A program made the translations under genes and the position numbers. DNA of 64,000 nt from Thermodesulfobacteriota bacterium (lineage in GTDB: Bacteria > Desulfobacterota > Anaeroferrophillalia > Anaeroferrophillales > Tharpellaceae), in the NCBI GenBank assembly GCA_024763535.1, contig JANTFH010000003.1, forward strand, positions 1 to 64,000. The letters run 5' to 3'. A model generated the notes under the pieces. That model had not been told where the DNA came from, searched no databases, and was given only the letters and a program-made list of their open reading frames with translations. Shown here one piece after another: positions 1 to 10,099 of this stretch (position 1 is its first letter; each line of letters begins with the position of its first letter).

Positions 1-122
1 CGGTAAGAGTTTAATTTATTGCCTTAAGTCTCTAAAGGGTCTTACATTTACATTTGAGATGTGCTAAATCTTCTCATCTTCGAGCCGTTTTAATCATCCT
101 GAAAGTATCGATTGGATTTACG

Positions 123-1367
123 ATGAAGCTTCTCCATACCTCAGACTGGCATCTCGGCCGGGCGCTTTACGGCCGCCGTCGCTATGATGAATTTTCAGCC
201 TTTCTCAACTGGCTCGGCGATACCATTGAGGCGGAAGAGATTGAGGCTCTGCTGGTCGCCGGAGATATCTTCGATACCGGCACCCCCGGCAACCGGGCCC
301 AGGAGTTATATTACCGTTTTCTCTGCCGCATGGTCAATTCCGTCTGCCGTTATATTGTCATCATCGCCGGCAACCATGACTCACCCTCTTTTCTTGATGC
401 CCCGAAAAATCTCTTAAAAACCCTGAACATCCACGTTATCGGCACAAAAAAAGAAAACCCGGCAGATGAAGTCATTGTCTTAAATGATAAAAATAACCAC
501 CCGGCCGCCATTATCTGCGCCGTACCCTACCTGCGGGATAAAGATATCCGTACGGTCGAACCGGGAGAGACCATTGCCGCCAAGGAGAGTAAACTTTTAG
601 CCGGCCTCAAACGTCACTACGCCGAGGTCTGTGAAGCCGCCCGCCAGCAGCGGGATAAATTAAAAACCGACAATTCCGGCCCCGATATCCCGATTATTGC
701 CATGGGGCACCTGTTTACAGCCGGGGGCAGAACGGTTGATAATGACGGGGTCAGAGAACTCTATGTCGGATCGCTGGCCCATATCGGCACAAAGGTTTTC
801 CCCGAAATAATCGACTACCTGGCTTTAGGTCACCTGCACATACCTCAGTGCGTGGGGAAAAATGAACATCTGCGTTACTCAGGGTCACCGCTGCCGATGG
901 GTTTCAATGAAGCCCGGCAGGTGAAAAAGGTTGTTACTGTAGAATTTGCCGACGACCGCCGCACCATTCGGGAGATTGCGGTCCCGGTTTTCCAGAAACT
1001 GGTCAAAATCGGCGGTTCCTTAACGGAAATTGAGCAAAAGATAGAAGAGCTTAAATGTGAGTCAAGCTCCGCCTGGCTGGAGATCGACTACACCAACTCC
1101 AAGATTATCGGCCATCTTAGAAAACATCTGGAAGCGTTGATTGAGAACTCCTCTCTTGAGATCCTGCGGATTAACAACCACCGCGTTATCGACAGAATCC
1201 TCAACCGTACTCATGAACATGAGAGCCTTGAGGATCTTGATCTAAACCAGGTTTTTTGCCGCTGTCTTGAGAGCTTCAAGGTAGCCGAGGAGGAACGACC
1301 TGAAATAACCCGTACATACAACGAAATCATTCAGGTTCTTCGGGAAGATGATATCAGGGAGCGGTAG
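123..1367 (+). CDS. sbcD: Exonuclease subunit SbcD (Mre11-like nuclease)
   Basis: MKLLHTSDWHLGRALYG...GDIFDTGTP...GNHDSP calcineurin-like phosphoesterase motifs. The internal ATG at 123 is a better start than 54. Followed directly by sbcC. Confidence 0.95.
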   Translation: MKLLHTSDWHLGRALYGRRRYDEFSAFLNWLGDTIEAEEIEALLVAGDIFDTGTPGNRAQELYYRFLCRMVNSVCRYIVIIAGNHDSPSFLDAPKNLLKTLNIHVIGTKKENPADEVIVLNDKNNHPAAIICAVPYLRDKDIRTVEPGETIAAKESKLLAGLKRHYAEVCEAARQQRDKLKTDNSGPDIPIIAMGHLFTAGGRTVDNDGVRELYVGSLAHIGTKVFPEIIDYLALGHLHIPQCVGKNEHLRYSGSPLPMGFNEARQVKKVVTVEFADDRRTIREIAVPVFQKLVKIGGSLTEIEQKIEELKCESSSAWLEIDYTNSKIIGHLRKHLEALIENSSLEILRINNHRVIDRILNRTHEHESLEDLDLNQVFCRCLESFKVAEEERPEITRTYNEIIQVLREDDIRER

Positions 1368-1379
1368 TTAAGGCAAGTT

Positions 1380-4300
1380 ATGAAAATTCTTGAACTGAGA
1401 TTTAAAAACTTAAACTCTCTCTCCGGAGAATGGAGTATAGATTTCAGAACGCCCGAGTATCTTGCCGAGGGTATTTTTGCGATCACCGGCCCCACCGGAG
1501 CCGGAAAATCGACCATTCTTGATGCCATCTGCCTGGCTCTCTACGGAGCCACCCCGAGACTCGGTAGAATCACCAAGAGCGGCAATGAGATCATGTCCCG
1601 GCAAACCGGAGAATGCCTTGCCGAAGTCTGTTTTGCCGCGGCCGACGGCCACTTCCGCTGTCACTGGAGTCAGCACCGCTCCCGCAAGCGGCCCGACGGC
1701 AACCTGGTGGAGGCCCGGCATGAAATTGCCGATGCCGACAACGGCAAAATTCTGGAATCAAAAAAACGTGAGGTTGCCGCCGTCGTCGAGGATAAAACCG
1801 GGATGAACTTTGAACGTTTCACCCGCTCCATTCTCCTGGCTCAAGGTGAATTTGACACCTTCCTGAGAGCCGACTCAGACAAACGGGCCCCGATTCTAGA
1901 GCAGATTACCGGCAGCGAAATCTACAGTGAAATTTCAAAGAAGGTTCATGAACGTCAGCGGCAGGAACAGGAAAAGCTAAAAGTTCTACAGGCGGAGACA
2001 TCCGGAATTACGGTGCTCACTGAAAGTCAGGAGAGTGAAATCAGCCGGGAACTTGGAGAAAAAGAGAGAGCCGGTGATGTCCTCGCAGCTCAGTTGAAAA
2101 AAGTTGAAAAGGCAATCTTCTGGCACAAAGAAATTGCCCGTCTCCACCAGGAACTTGAGACCCTGGCCCGGGAGGAGGAAGAACTCGGGATCATGACCAA
2201 AGATTTCCAGCCGGATCGGGAGCGACTTGCTTTAGCCCGCAAAGCTGCAGAACTGGAGGGGGCCTACGCGACCCTGACCACAACCCGCAAACAGCAGAAA
2301 GATGATCTGCAGTCGCGTCGGAATGAAGAGAACCGGCTTCCGGAAATTATACAGACGGTAAAGCAACAGGAAGAACGCCTGAAGGATCTGGAGCAACAGA
2401 TAATCCGGGCCAAAAAGGAGCTGTCGAAACAAACGCCGCTGATCCAAAAAACCCGGGCTCTCGACCAGCAGCTTGGAGACCGGAAAACGACAATTACTCA
2501 AAAAGAGCTTGAAATCGAAAAAATTTCAGCGCAAATTAGTGACAACCGGCAATCAGACGAAAAGACCCGGGACCAGATTGAACAGCTGCAAAAAGAGATC
2601 GATCAACTTAATGATAATCTGGATAAACAGGCCGGCAACGAATTTCTGCTCACTGAATTTGCCGGCCTCAAGGAGCAGATAAATAATTTGCTCACTCTGC
2701 GGCAGGAGATCTCAAGCCTTAAGAAAAGCTATACAGAAACCGAGAAACTTCTGCAGGCGGCAGACGCAACTCTGATTGACCGAAACAACCAGGTAAACAC
2801 CGCCAAGCGAAAACTGGAGAAGGCAAGACAAAAGCTTCTAAACCGCAAAAACCGACTCATTGCACTTCTCGGGGAGCGGCTGCTGCGTGAATACCGCACT
2901 GAAAAAGAGACCCGGCTGCGGGAGATGGCTTTCAGACGGGAAATCGCCGATCTTGAAACCTACCGGAAGCAGCTTGCAGACGGCCGCCCCTGCCCTCTAT
3001 GCGGGGCCTGCGAACATCCCTTCGCCCGGGGTAACGTACCGGAAATCGAAGAATCGGAAAAAGAGGTTGAGAGGCTGACGATTTTAATCAGTCAGGCGGA
3101 ACAACTGGAGTTGGAGATCAGGGAACTGGAGAGCGCCGAAAAAAAGATTACCTCCGAGATTGGCGAAGCGGCCAGGCTGGAAACTAAAGCCGCAGCCAAC
3201 CAGGATAACGCCACCCGGGACTTAAGGCGAATTGACGGTGAGATAAAACGTCATCAAACCCATTTTGCAAATTTAAAAGATGAACTCTTAATCAGCCTGC
3301 GGCCTTTGGAAATCACAAAAATAAGTGACCCTGAACTGCCGAAATTAAACGGTTTACTTAAAGCCCGGCTCGAGCAGCGGCAGGAACAGCACTTAAAGAA
3401 GGTAAAATTAGAAAAAGAATTGTCCAAGCTAAATAGCGAGCGCGAAAAAAACGAGGCTGTACTGACAACCCAGAATCACCTGCTGAGCGAGATGAAACAG
3501 AAACTTGAGCGTTACAAAGATGAATATCAAGCCCTGACTGCCGAACGTCATAAACTCTTCGGCAACCGACAACCCGATACGGAACAGGCCCGGCTGGAAG
3601 AGAATGTTGCCGCCGCCGAAAAAGCCGAAAAAAATCTCGCTAAATCCTGCGCGGACGACCGGGAAAAACTGCAGGCCATACGGGTTCGCATAAATGAGTT
3701 GAATAAACGGACAGCCAACCGATCAGCCGAACTGCAAATTCTGGAAGCTAATTTCAACAAGGCCCTCAACACTGCCGGTTTCACCGACGAGCAGTTATTT
3801 AACAGCTGTCAGCTGCCTCCGGAAAAACGCAACCAGTTGGCGGCAAAAGCGGAACAACTTGACACCCGGATAACGAATCTTAAAGCCAGAAAACAGGATC
3901 GAGAAAAACGCTTAACTGAAGAGACTGAAAAAAGAGTCACCAAAACTCCGGAAATCGAGCTTGTAGAGCAGCAGTCCAAACTATCAGAAACCTTGAAACA
4001 GTCCCGGGAGTTTATCGCCGAATTAAGACATAAACTAGCTGAAAATCGGCTGGCTAAAGAGAGGATAAAGGAGAAACGGGCCTTAATCGAGCAGCAGGTC
4101 AGGGAGTGCCGGCGCTGGGACAACCTGCATCAGCTGATCGGCTCAGCCGACGGCAAAAAATACCGGAACTTCGCCCAGGGCCTGACCTTTGAGATGATGG
4201 TTTTTAACGCCAACCAGCAGCTTGATAAAATGAGCGACCGTTATCTTCTAGTGCGTGACAAGGACCGGCCGCTGGAACTTAATGTGGTCGATAAATATCA

Positions 4301-4628
4301 GGCCGGAGAGATCCGCTCGACCAAAAATCTCTCCGGCGGGGAGAGTTTTATCGTCAGCCTGGCCCTGGCCTTGGGGTTGTCCCGGATGGCCAGCCGCAAA
4401 GTCCGGGTCGACTCCCTCTTTCTCGACGAAGGCTTCGGCACCCTGGATGAAACCGCTCTGGAAACCGCCCTGGAAACCCTGGCGAATCTGCAGCAGAGCA
4501 ATAAACTGATCGGCATCATCTCGCATGTGCCGGCACTGAAAGAACGCATCAGCACCCGCATCAAGGTTACCCCGATTCGCGGCGGCAGAAGCACAATCTC
4601 AGGTCCGGGCTGCCGGAGAATAGATTAA
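1380..4628 (+). CDS. sbcC: Exonuclease subunit SbcC (Rad50-like SMC ATPase)
   Basis: Walker A GPTGAGKSTILDAI, long coiled coil with CPLCG hook, NLSGGESF signature and FLDEGFGTLD Walker B. Confidence 0.96.
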   Translation: MKILELRFKNLNSLSGEWSIDFRTPEYLAEGIFAITGPTGAGKSTILDAICLALYGATPRLGRITKSGNEIMSRQTGECLAEVCFAAADGHFRCHWSQHRSRKRPDGNLVEARHEIADADNGKILESKKREVAAVVEDKTGMNFERFTRSILLAQGEFDTFLRADSDKRAPILEQITGSEIYSEISKKVHERQRQEQEKLKVLQAETSGITVLTESQESEISRELGEKERAGDVLAAQLKKVEKAIFWHKEIARLHQELETLAREEEELGIMTKDFQPDRERLALARKAAELEGAYATLTTTRKQQKDDLQSRRNEENRLPEIIQTVKQQEERLKDLEQQIIRAKKELSKQTPLIQKTRALDQQLGDRKTTITQKELEIEKISAQISDNRQSDEKTRDQIEQLQKEIDQLNDNLDKQAGNEFLLTEFAGLKEQINNLLTLRQEISSLKKSYTETEKLLQAADATLIDRNNQVNTAKRKLEKARQKLLNRKNRLIALLGERLLREYRTEKETRLREMAFRREIADLETYRKQLADGRPCPLCGACEHPFARGNVPEIEESEKEVERLTILISQAEQLELEIRELESAEKKITSEIGEAARLETKAAANQDNATRDLRRIDGEIKRHQTHFANLKDELLISLRPLEITKISDPELPKLNGLLKARLEQRQEQHLKKVKLEKELSKLNSEREKNEAVLTTQNHLLSEMKQKLERYKDEYQALTAERHKLFGNRQPDTEQARLEENVAAAEKAEKNLAKSCADDREKLQAIRVRINELNKRTANRSAELQILEANFNKALNTAGFTDEQLFNSCQLPPEKRNQLAAKAEQLDTRITNLKARKQDREKRLTEETEKRVTKTPEIELVEQQSKLSETLKQSREFIAELRHKLAENRLAKERIKEKRALIEQQVRECRRWDNLHQLIGSADGKKYRNFAQGLTFEMMVFNANQQLDKMSDRYLLVRDKDRPLELNVVDKYQAGEIRSTKNLSGGESFIVSLALALGLSRMASRKVRVDSLFLDEGFGTLDETALETALETLANLQQSNKLIGIISHVPALKERISTRIKVTPIRGGRSTISGPGCRRID

Positions 4629-4681
4629 TCAGGCAGTATACCGAAAAAAGTTACAGTTTCAATATCTCATCCGGTGGCGGC

Positions 4682-5794
4682 CTACATACAGATCATATCC
4701 CGACCGGAGGCTTTGGCTTTATAGAGGAGACTGTCGGCCTCTTTCGTCAGTTCATCGAAAGATTTCGCCGCCGCGAAAGTCGCGATACCGCCGCTTATGG
4801 TTACCTCGGTCTCCCGTTTTACCGCCTGGCGAACCCGCTCGCCGATCTCATAAGCTTCCCGGGTTGAAGCCAAAGTCAGAATCAGCAGAAACTCTTCACC
4901 GCCATATCTTACCGCGACATCCTCATCCCGAATGGTCTGCTGAATCAGGCGGGATATTTTTTTCAGCAATTCATCCCCGGCGGCATGGCCCCGGCTGTCG
5001 TTATATCTTTTGAAAAAATCGATATCCATCATGATAACTGAAAATATCTCATGATGTCTGAGACTGCGGGGAATCAGCTTCTCAACCACATAATAGAGTT
5101 GGCGGCGATTCCAGAGCCCGGTCAATATGTCCTTTTTGGAAAATTCGTCGTTCTGAATTTTCAGGCTGATAAAGTCAATCAGGTTCCGGCTCTGCTCCCT
5201 GACCGCACGAACGAGTATCATAAAAAAAACAAGGCCGATAACTCCCACTAACATTAGAGTTCTATCTCCGGTTGAAAACAATTTCAACATGGGCGGAATC
5301 AACGTAATCGAGAGATAGAGTAAAACCATCAACCGGGATGAAGAGTACATGGAAACAACCACGGAACTGATCCCCACCTGAACCAGGACAACCAGGATCA
5401 GGCAGATCACGACATCACCTTGATAAGGCAGGAAGGCGGTGGCACTCCAGAGTACACCCGAGGCGCAGAAACCAATAATAAAATAGTACTCCCAACGTTT
5501 AACACCGCTGGGTGTAAGAGTATTATTTGCAATTCTCTGATTGAATGATTTTAAGACAAATACCCGGGGCAGGTTGACGGCAACCATCAGAATCGTCCAT
5601 ATTGCCAGGACTTTGTAGTCGAGCCGGTGCAGCACCAGTAAAGGGAACAGTGATATAATCAGGAAGATGCTGACCAGGCCGTTGCGGCCGGCCTGATAGA
5701 GAAGCTTTATGCGTTCAAAATCGATCTCATTCCGGTAGATAAAGAAACCGGCATCCGGTTTTTCATCAGATGTGAATGATGATTCCTGCGGCAT
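4682..5794 (-). CDS. Membrane-anchored GGDEF diguanylate cyclase
   Basis: Several N-terminal hydrophobic segments, then a GGDEF domain with RYGGEEF and an upstream RDED (RxxD I-site) at canonical spacing. Confidence 0.92.
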   Translation of the reverse strand: MPQESSFTSDEKPDAGFFIYRNEIDFERIKLLYQAGRNGLVSIFLIISLFPLLVLHRLDYKVLAIWTILMVAVNLPRVFVLKSFNQRIANNTLTPSGVKRWEYYFIIGFCASGVLWSATAFLPYQGDVVICLILVVLVQVGISSVVVSMYSSSRLMVLLYLSITLIPPMLKLFSTGDRTLMLVGVIGLVFFMILVRAVREQSRNLIDFISLKIQNDEFSKKDILTGLWNRRQLYYVVEKLIPRSLRHHEIFSVIMMDIDFFKRYNDSRGHAAGDELLKKISRLIQQTIRDEDVAVRYGGEEFLLILTLASTREAYEIGERVRQAVKRETEVTISGGIATFAAAKSFDELTKEADSLLYKAKASGRDMICM

Positions 5795-6140
5795 ATTTCC
5801 CCATTATCCTATACAATCATTCAAAAACCGCCGGTAAAACTTCTGAAAACGACCCGGCAAAACAGACCAAAAACTTTTTTCTCTCCTGACGCCTTCCAAA
5901 GTTAAACCGGAATTGTTTTTATACGGACAAATAGAGAGAAAAGTGATTTACCATAAAAAAATCTACGACTTATCATATGTTCTCGATAAATAATAACTCG
6001 ACTGTACATTTAGAGATAGCGGAGTCAAGAGCATATGTCAATATCCTTTTCATCAGCAAGGTGATAAATTGCCGCAAACATAAAGAAACAGCCGAATGAA
6101 CAGGCCCGTTACTGCCAGCTTAAGTCCGACCGGCCGAAAA

Positions 6141-6187
6141 TAAAAAAAACACCCGGCGACATAGCAATGTCAACCGGGTGTTTTTGA
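6141..6187 (-). terminator. Intrinsic terminator downstream of tRNA-Glu
   Basis: aacacccgg...ccgggtgttttt inverted repeat; U-rich on the minus strand. Confidence 0.75.
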
Positions 6188-6193
6188 TTTTTT

Positions 6194-6271
6194 TGGCGTC
6201 CCCAAGGGGATTTGAACCCCTGTCGCCGCCGTGAAAGGGCGGTGTCCTGGGCCAGGCTAGACGATGGGGAC
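6194..6271 (-). tRNA. tRNA-Glu (anticodon TTC), CCA encoded
   Basis: Reverse complement GTCCCCATCGTCTAGCCTGGCCCAGGACACCGCCCTTTCACGGCGGCGACAGGGGTTCAAATCCCCTTGGGGACGCCA folds as a cloverleaf with loop CTTTCAC. Confidence 0.95.
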
Positions 6272-6598
6272 GCATAAGAGTCCGTTTCCGTATAAGAAGA
6301 AAATTCTCCTTGCGAAATGCGGAAGCGCCTTTTACCTTAAAAAACATTCCTTGTCAACCGTAAAAGTGATGACCGTGTAATAAAGTGAAGTTCCACATCC
6401 TACCGTAATAATTCCCTTTTATATTTTGAGGTTGACAGTTCAAGGCGGAAGAGATAGTCTGAATAAAGACTGCAAGAGCAATAGATCACTTGCTTGAACT
6501 CAATCCGGATCGTCGGGAATCGCGGGCTCTAAGGCTCTTTTTTTCCACAGCATACCTATTTTCAATAAACCATCTCTCACGAGAAAGCCCCCATAAAT

Positions 6599-8476
6599 AT
6601 GTCCTTATCCAATCTTAAAGTCGGCGCCCTGCTGCTCTACAAAAGCCAGCCGGCCGAACTTATGCGGCTCGGCGACAAGATCGAGATTAAGCTCTTGTCA
6701 CAGTCACTGTCGAAAAAGGTGCGGCCTAAAGATATCGCCCTGCTCCATCCCGGCCCGGTAACACAGTTAGATGTTATGAATCCGGCCGCGGAAGATCTTG
6801 AGGAAGCCCGCTCGCTTTTGAGTGGAGAGGCAACAACCCTAAACGAAATTGCCGATCTTATCTTCAATGAAACCTCGGTTTCCGCCATCTGGAGTACCTG
6901 GCTGCTGGTGACCGAAGGTCTCCATTTCTACGGTTCACCAAATTCGATTAAAGTCCGCTCGGATGATGAGTTGGTTCAGGAAAAATCCCGCCGGGCCGCC
7001 AAAAAAGCCCGAAACGAAAGCTGGCACTCATTTCTCGAACGGGTAGAGAAAAAGGAGTTGATCGAAAGTGATCGGCCCTTTATGGAAGAGGTTGAGAATC
7101 TGGCTCTGGAACGCGGCAGTGAAAGCCGCCTGCTGCGCCATTTAAATAAGCAGCAGAACAAGGAGAATGCTCATACCCTGCTCATCGATCTCGGTTTCTG
7201 GAAAGAATCATACAACCCCTATCCCCAACGCCTTGAATTGATTGACACGCATGCTGAAACCGAATCGCTGCCGAGTCCGGCGGAATGCCGGGCCGTGACC
7301 CTCACGGATGAAGAACGGCTTGATCTGACCGGGCTTAAAGCCTTCGCCATTGATGATGACGACAGCAATGATCCGGATGACGCCGTCAGTTTCGACGACA
7401 AGAGACTCTGGGTGCATGTTGCCGATGTCGCCAGTCTGGTCGATATCGACAGCCCGCTGGATCTTTATGCCAGAGGCCGGGCCGCAACCCTCTATCTTCC
7501 GGAAAAAATCAGAACCATGCTGCCTGAAGAATTCACTGAAGAGCTCGGCATCGGTCTCCATGAGGTCTCAAAAGCACTTTCATTCGCTATGACTGTCTCT
7601 GAAGAGGGTATAATTTCCGATTTTGAAGTCATACCAACGATCATCAAGGTAACCCGTTTAAGCTATCTTGAGGCTGAAAATCTGATAAGTGAAGATGAAG
7701 ATCTTAAAAAAATCAGCGCCCTTACCCAAGCCCACCGGCAAAAAAGATTACGGGCCGATGCGGTTGAGATTGAGATGCCGGAGGCCAGGGTCAAGGTTAC
7801 AGAAGACGGATGCGTAACGGTTACCCCTTTTGCCAACTTCAGCAGTCGCGCGATGGTCAGTGAAGCGATGCTCATTGCCGGCTCCGCCTGTGCCGAATAT
7901 ACCCGGGAGCAGAACCTGCCGATGCCCTACGCCGGACAGGTCTCACCCAACCATGAGATGCCCTATACCGAGGATCTGGCACCTCTGGCGGCCATGTTTA
8001 CGAAACGCCGCTCAATGCGCCCAGGACGCATCAATTCTACACCGCATTCCCATTTCGGCCTGGGTCTAGCCGCCTATATCCGGGTGACCAGCCCTTTACG
8101 GCGCTATCTCGATCTGGTTGCCCACCAGCAGCTGCGCCGACACTTAAAAGGCGAAACCCCGCTTTCCGAAAATGAGATCACACAGAAAATCGGCGCCGTC
8201 AACACCATCGGCAACCAAATTCGTCAGGCGGAACGTCTCTCCAACCGGCACTGGACTCTGGTCTATCTGCAGCAGCACCCCGACTGGCAGGGTGAAGCGG
8301 TGGTCATTGCCGAATGGGGCCGTAAATCACTGCTTATAATCCCGGAGCTGGCATTGGAATTTGAGCAGAATATTCCCGGAACCCCCCTACCCGGATCCCA
8401 CCTGATTCTCTCCTCCCCACGGGTCAACCTGCCCTACCTGGAAGTCTTTTTTCGGGCAAAAACAGTACACCGGTAA
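6599..8476 (+). CDS. RNB-domain exoribonuclease (RNase II/R family)
   Basis: AIDDDDSNDPDDAVSF and YIRVTSPLRRYLDLVAHQQL RNB motifs. Confidence 0.9.
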   Translation: MSLSNLKVGALLLYKSQPAELMRLGDKIEIKLLSQSLSKKVRPKDIALLHPGPVTQLDVMNPAAEDLEEARSLLSGEATTLNEIADLIFNETSVSAIWSTWLLVTEGLHFYGSPNSIKVRSDDELVQEKSRRAAKKARNESWHSFLERVEKKELIESDRPFMEEVENLALERGSESRLLRHLNKQQNKENAHTLLIDLGFWKESYNPYPQRLELIDTHAETESLPSPAECRAVTLTDEERLDLTGLKAFAIDDDDSNDPDDAVSFDDKRLWVHVADVASLVDIDSPLDLYARGRAATLYLPEKIRTMLPEEFTEELGIGLHEVSKALSFAMTVSEEGIISDFEVIPTIIKVTRLSYLEAENLISEDEDLKKISALTQAHRQKRLRADAVEIEMPEARVKVTEDGCVTVTPFANFSSRAMVSEAMLIAGSACAEYTREQNLPMPYAGQVSPNHEMPYTEDLAPLAAMFTKRRSMRPGRINSTPHSHFGLGLAAYIRVTSPLRRYLDLVAHQQLRRHLKGETPLSENEITQKIGAVNTIGNQIRQAERLSNRHWTLVYLQQHPDWQGEAVVIAEWGRKSLLIIPELALEFEQNIPGTPLPGSHLILSSPRVNLPYLEVFFRAKTVHR

Positions 8477-8483
8477 AGCGGAT

Positions 8484-8511
8484 ACCGCAAAAGAGCTTTC
8501 TCTTTTGCGGT
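8484..8511 (+). terminator. Perfect 11-bp hairpin after the RNB gene
   Basis: ACCGCAAAAGA-gctttc-TCTTTTGCGGT. No long T-tract, so a weak terminator call. Confidence 0.45.
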
Positions 8512-8540
8512 TGACATGCTTTATCCCAATTGACTATAAT
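8511..8540 (+). promoter_or_regulatory. Sigma70-type promoter upstream of def
   Basis: TTGACA (8511-8516), 18-bp spacer, TATAAT (8535-8540). Confidence 0.65.
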
Positions 8541-8657
8541 GGAAATTTGTTATCTGTCGTAAAGAAATGGGGCACATCAGGCCTTTGAGCCCAGGCAATC
8601 TGCTTATGGAAGCTGCCCTCAAATAATAACTTTCAGTCAACTACAATTTAGAGCTAA

Positions 8658-9164
8658 ATGAGTATTTTAGATATAAATGTCTACCCGGCCCCGATCTTAA
8701 AAGAGGTTGCCGCCAAAATTACCCGCATTGATGATGAAATCCGGCAACTGGCCGAAGATATGCTGGAAACGATGTATCAGGCCCCCGGTGTCGGCCTTGC
8801 CGCCCCCCAAATCGGCCGCTCCATCGCACTTATTGTCGCCGATCCGGCTACCGGCGATGAAGCCCCGCCTGATCCGATGATTCTGGTTAATCCGGAGATC
8901 ATCTCCGGCAGCGGCCAAACCGCCATGGTGGAGGGTTGTCTGAGTGTCCCCGACTACACCGCCGAGGTCTCCCGCTATCAAAAAATCGTTGTCAGGGCGC
9001 TGAATCTGGATGAAGAAGAGATCGAAATGACCCTTGAGGACTTTCCCGCGACGGTTGTTCAGCACGAGATCGACCACCTCAACGGCACCCTGTTTATCGA
9101 TCGTATCAGCCGCTTAAAACGCAACATGTATGAACGTAAATTAAAAAAAGGGACCCTCAAATGA
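8658..9164 (+). CDS. def: Peptide deformylase
   Basis: GVGLAAPQIG, EGCLSVP and QHEIDHLNG motifs. Confidence 0.97.
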   Translation: MSILDINVYPAPILKEVAAKITRIDDEIRQLAEDMLETMYQAPGVGLAAPQIGRSIALIVADPATGDEAPPDPMILVNPEIISGSGQTAMVEGCLSVPDYTAEVSRYQKIVVRALNLDEEEIEMTLEDFPATVVQHEIDHLNGTLFIDRISRLKRNMYERKLKKGTLK

Positions 9165-10099
9165 GAATCCTCTTTTTAGCCTCCGGCGAATTTGCCATTC
9201 CGACCCTGCAGCTGCTGGCTGAACACCGGCCCGAGGTTGAGCTTAAGCTTATTTCTCAACCGGACCGCAACAAAGGACGGGGCCGTAAAATCACCCCGAC
9301 CCCGGCCAAAGCCGCGGCTCTGAAACTCGACATCGAAACGGCAACTCCGAAATCGATCAATTCGGAAGAGGGCCGCCGGATCATCGCGGATTTTGCTCCG
9401 GACTATCTGGTTTTAGTCGATTACGGCATCAAATTGAGCCCGGAGACCATAGCTCTGTCGAAACATGAGGCAATCAATCTTCACCCCTCGCTACTGCCGG
9501 CCTACCGGGGCCCGGCTCCAATGCCCTGGGCCCTGATCAACGGGGAGCCGGTAACCGGAGTTACCACCCAGCTTATCGGTAAAAAGATCGACTGCGGTCA
9601 AATTCTGCTGCAGGAGCCAACCTTCATTCTGGATCACGAAACCCTGCCGCAACTCTCCCAGCGGCTGGCCCGATTAGGGGCTCCGCTGGTCTGGCGCACC
9701 CTCTCCGAACTGAGAGATAAAAAGCTGGAACCCAAGGCCCAGGATGAACGTCTGGCCTCAATCGCCCCCAAACTCAAAAAAGAGGACGGCCTGATCGACT
9801 GGCAGATGCCGGCGGCCATGATTTTCAACCGTATCAGAGGCTTAAATCCCTGGCCCGGAACCTACACCTTCCTGAAAGGAAAGAGAGTCAAGATCATTGC
9901 CGTCAGCCCCGCTGCCGGAAATTTCCTCCTCCCGCCCGGAGCTCTGCGGGTCGAGAACCATAAACTTCTGGTCGGCTGCGGTCAGACCGGGACCTTAAGC
10001 ATCGATGAACTCCAACTCGCCGGGAAACCACCCCGCTGCGCGGCTGATTTTTTACGTGGTCACAAAATTAACGCTGAGGACTGTTTCAGCAGTAAATAG
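9161..10099 (+). CDS. fmt: Methionyl-tRNA formyltransferase
   Basis: NLHPSLLPAYRGPAPMPWALINGE motif; coupled to def. Confidence 0.95.
   Translation: MRILFLASGEFAIPTLQLLAEHRPEVELKLISQPDRNKGRGRKITPTPAKAAALKLDIETATPKSINSEEGRRIIADFAPDYLVLVDYGIKLSPETIALSKHEAINLHPSLLPAYRGPAPMPWALINGEPVTGVTTQLIGKKIDCGQILLQEPTFILDHETLPQLSQRLARLGAPLVWRTLSELRDKKLEPKAQDERLASIAPKLKKEDGLIDWQMPAAMIFNRIRGLNPWPGTYTFLKGKRVKIIAVSPAAGNFLLPPGALRVENHKLLVGCGQTGTLSIDELQLAGKPPRCAADFLRGHKINAEDCFSSK

Noticed and set aside
5795-6120. Intergenic region searched for ncRNA or small ORFs
   Set aside because: AT-rich spacer with no convincing structure or coding signal.
6120-6347. 75-aa minus-strand ORF
   Set aside because: Runs through the tRNA-Glu gene and its terminator.
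8541-8657. Assigning the def leader to 6S RNA or a known riboswitch class
   Set aside because: Length and motifs do not match any class I can recall reliably, so it is left as an unassigned candidate.
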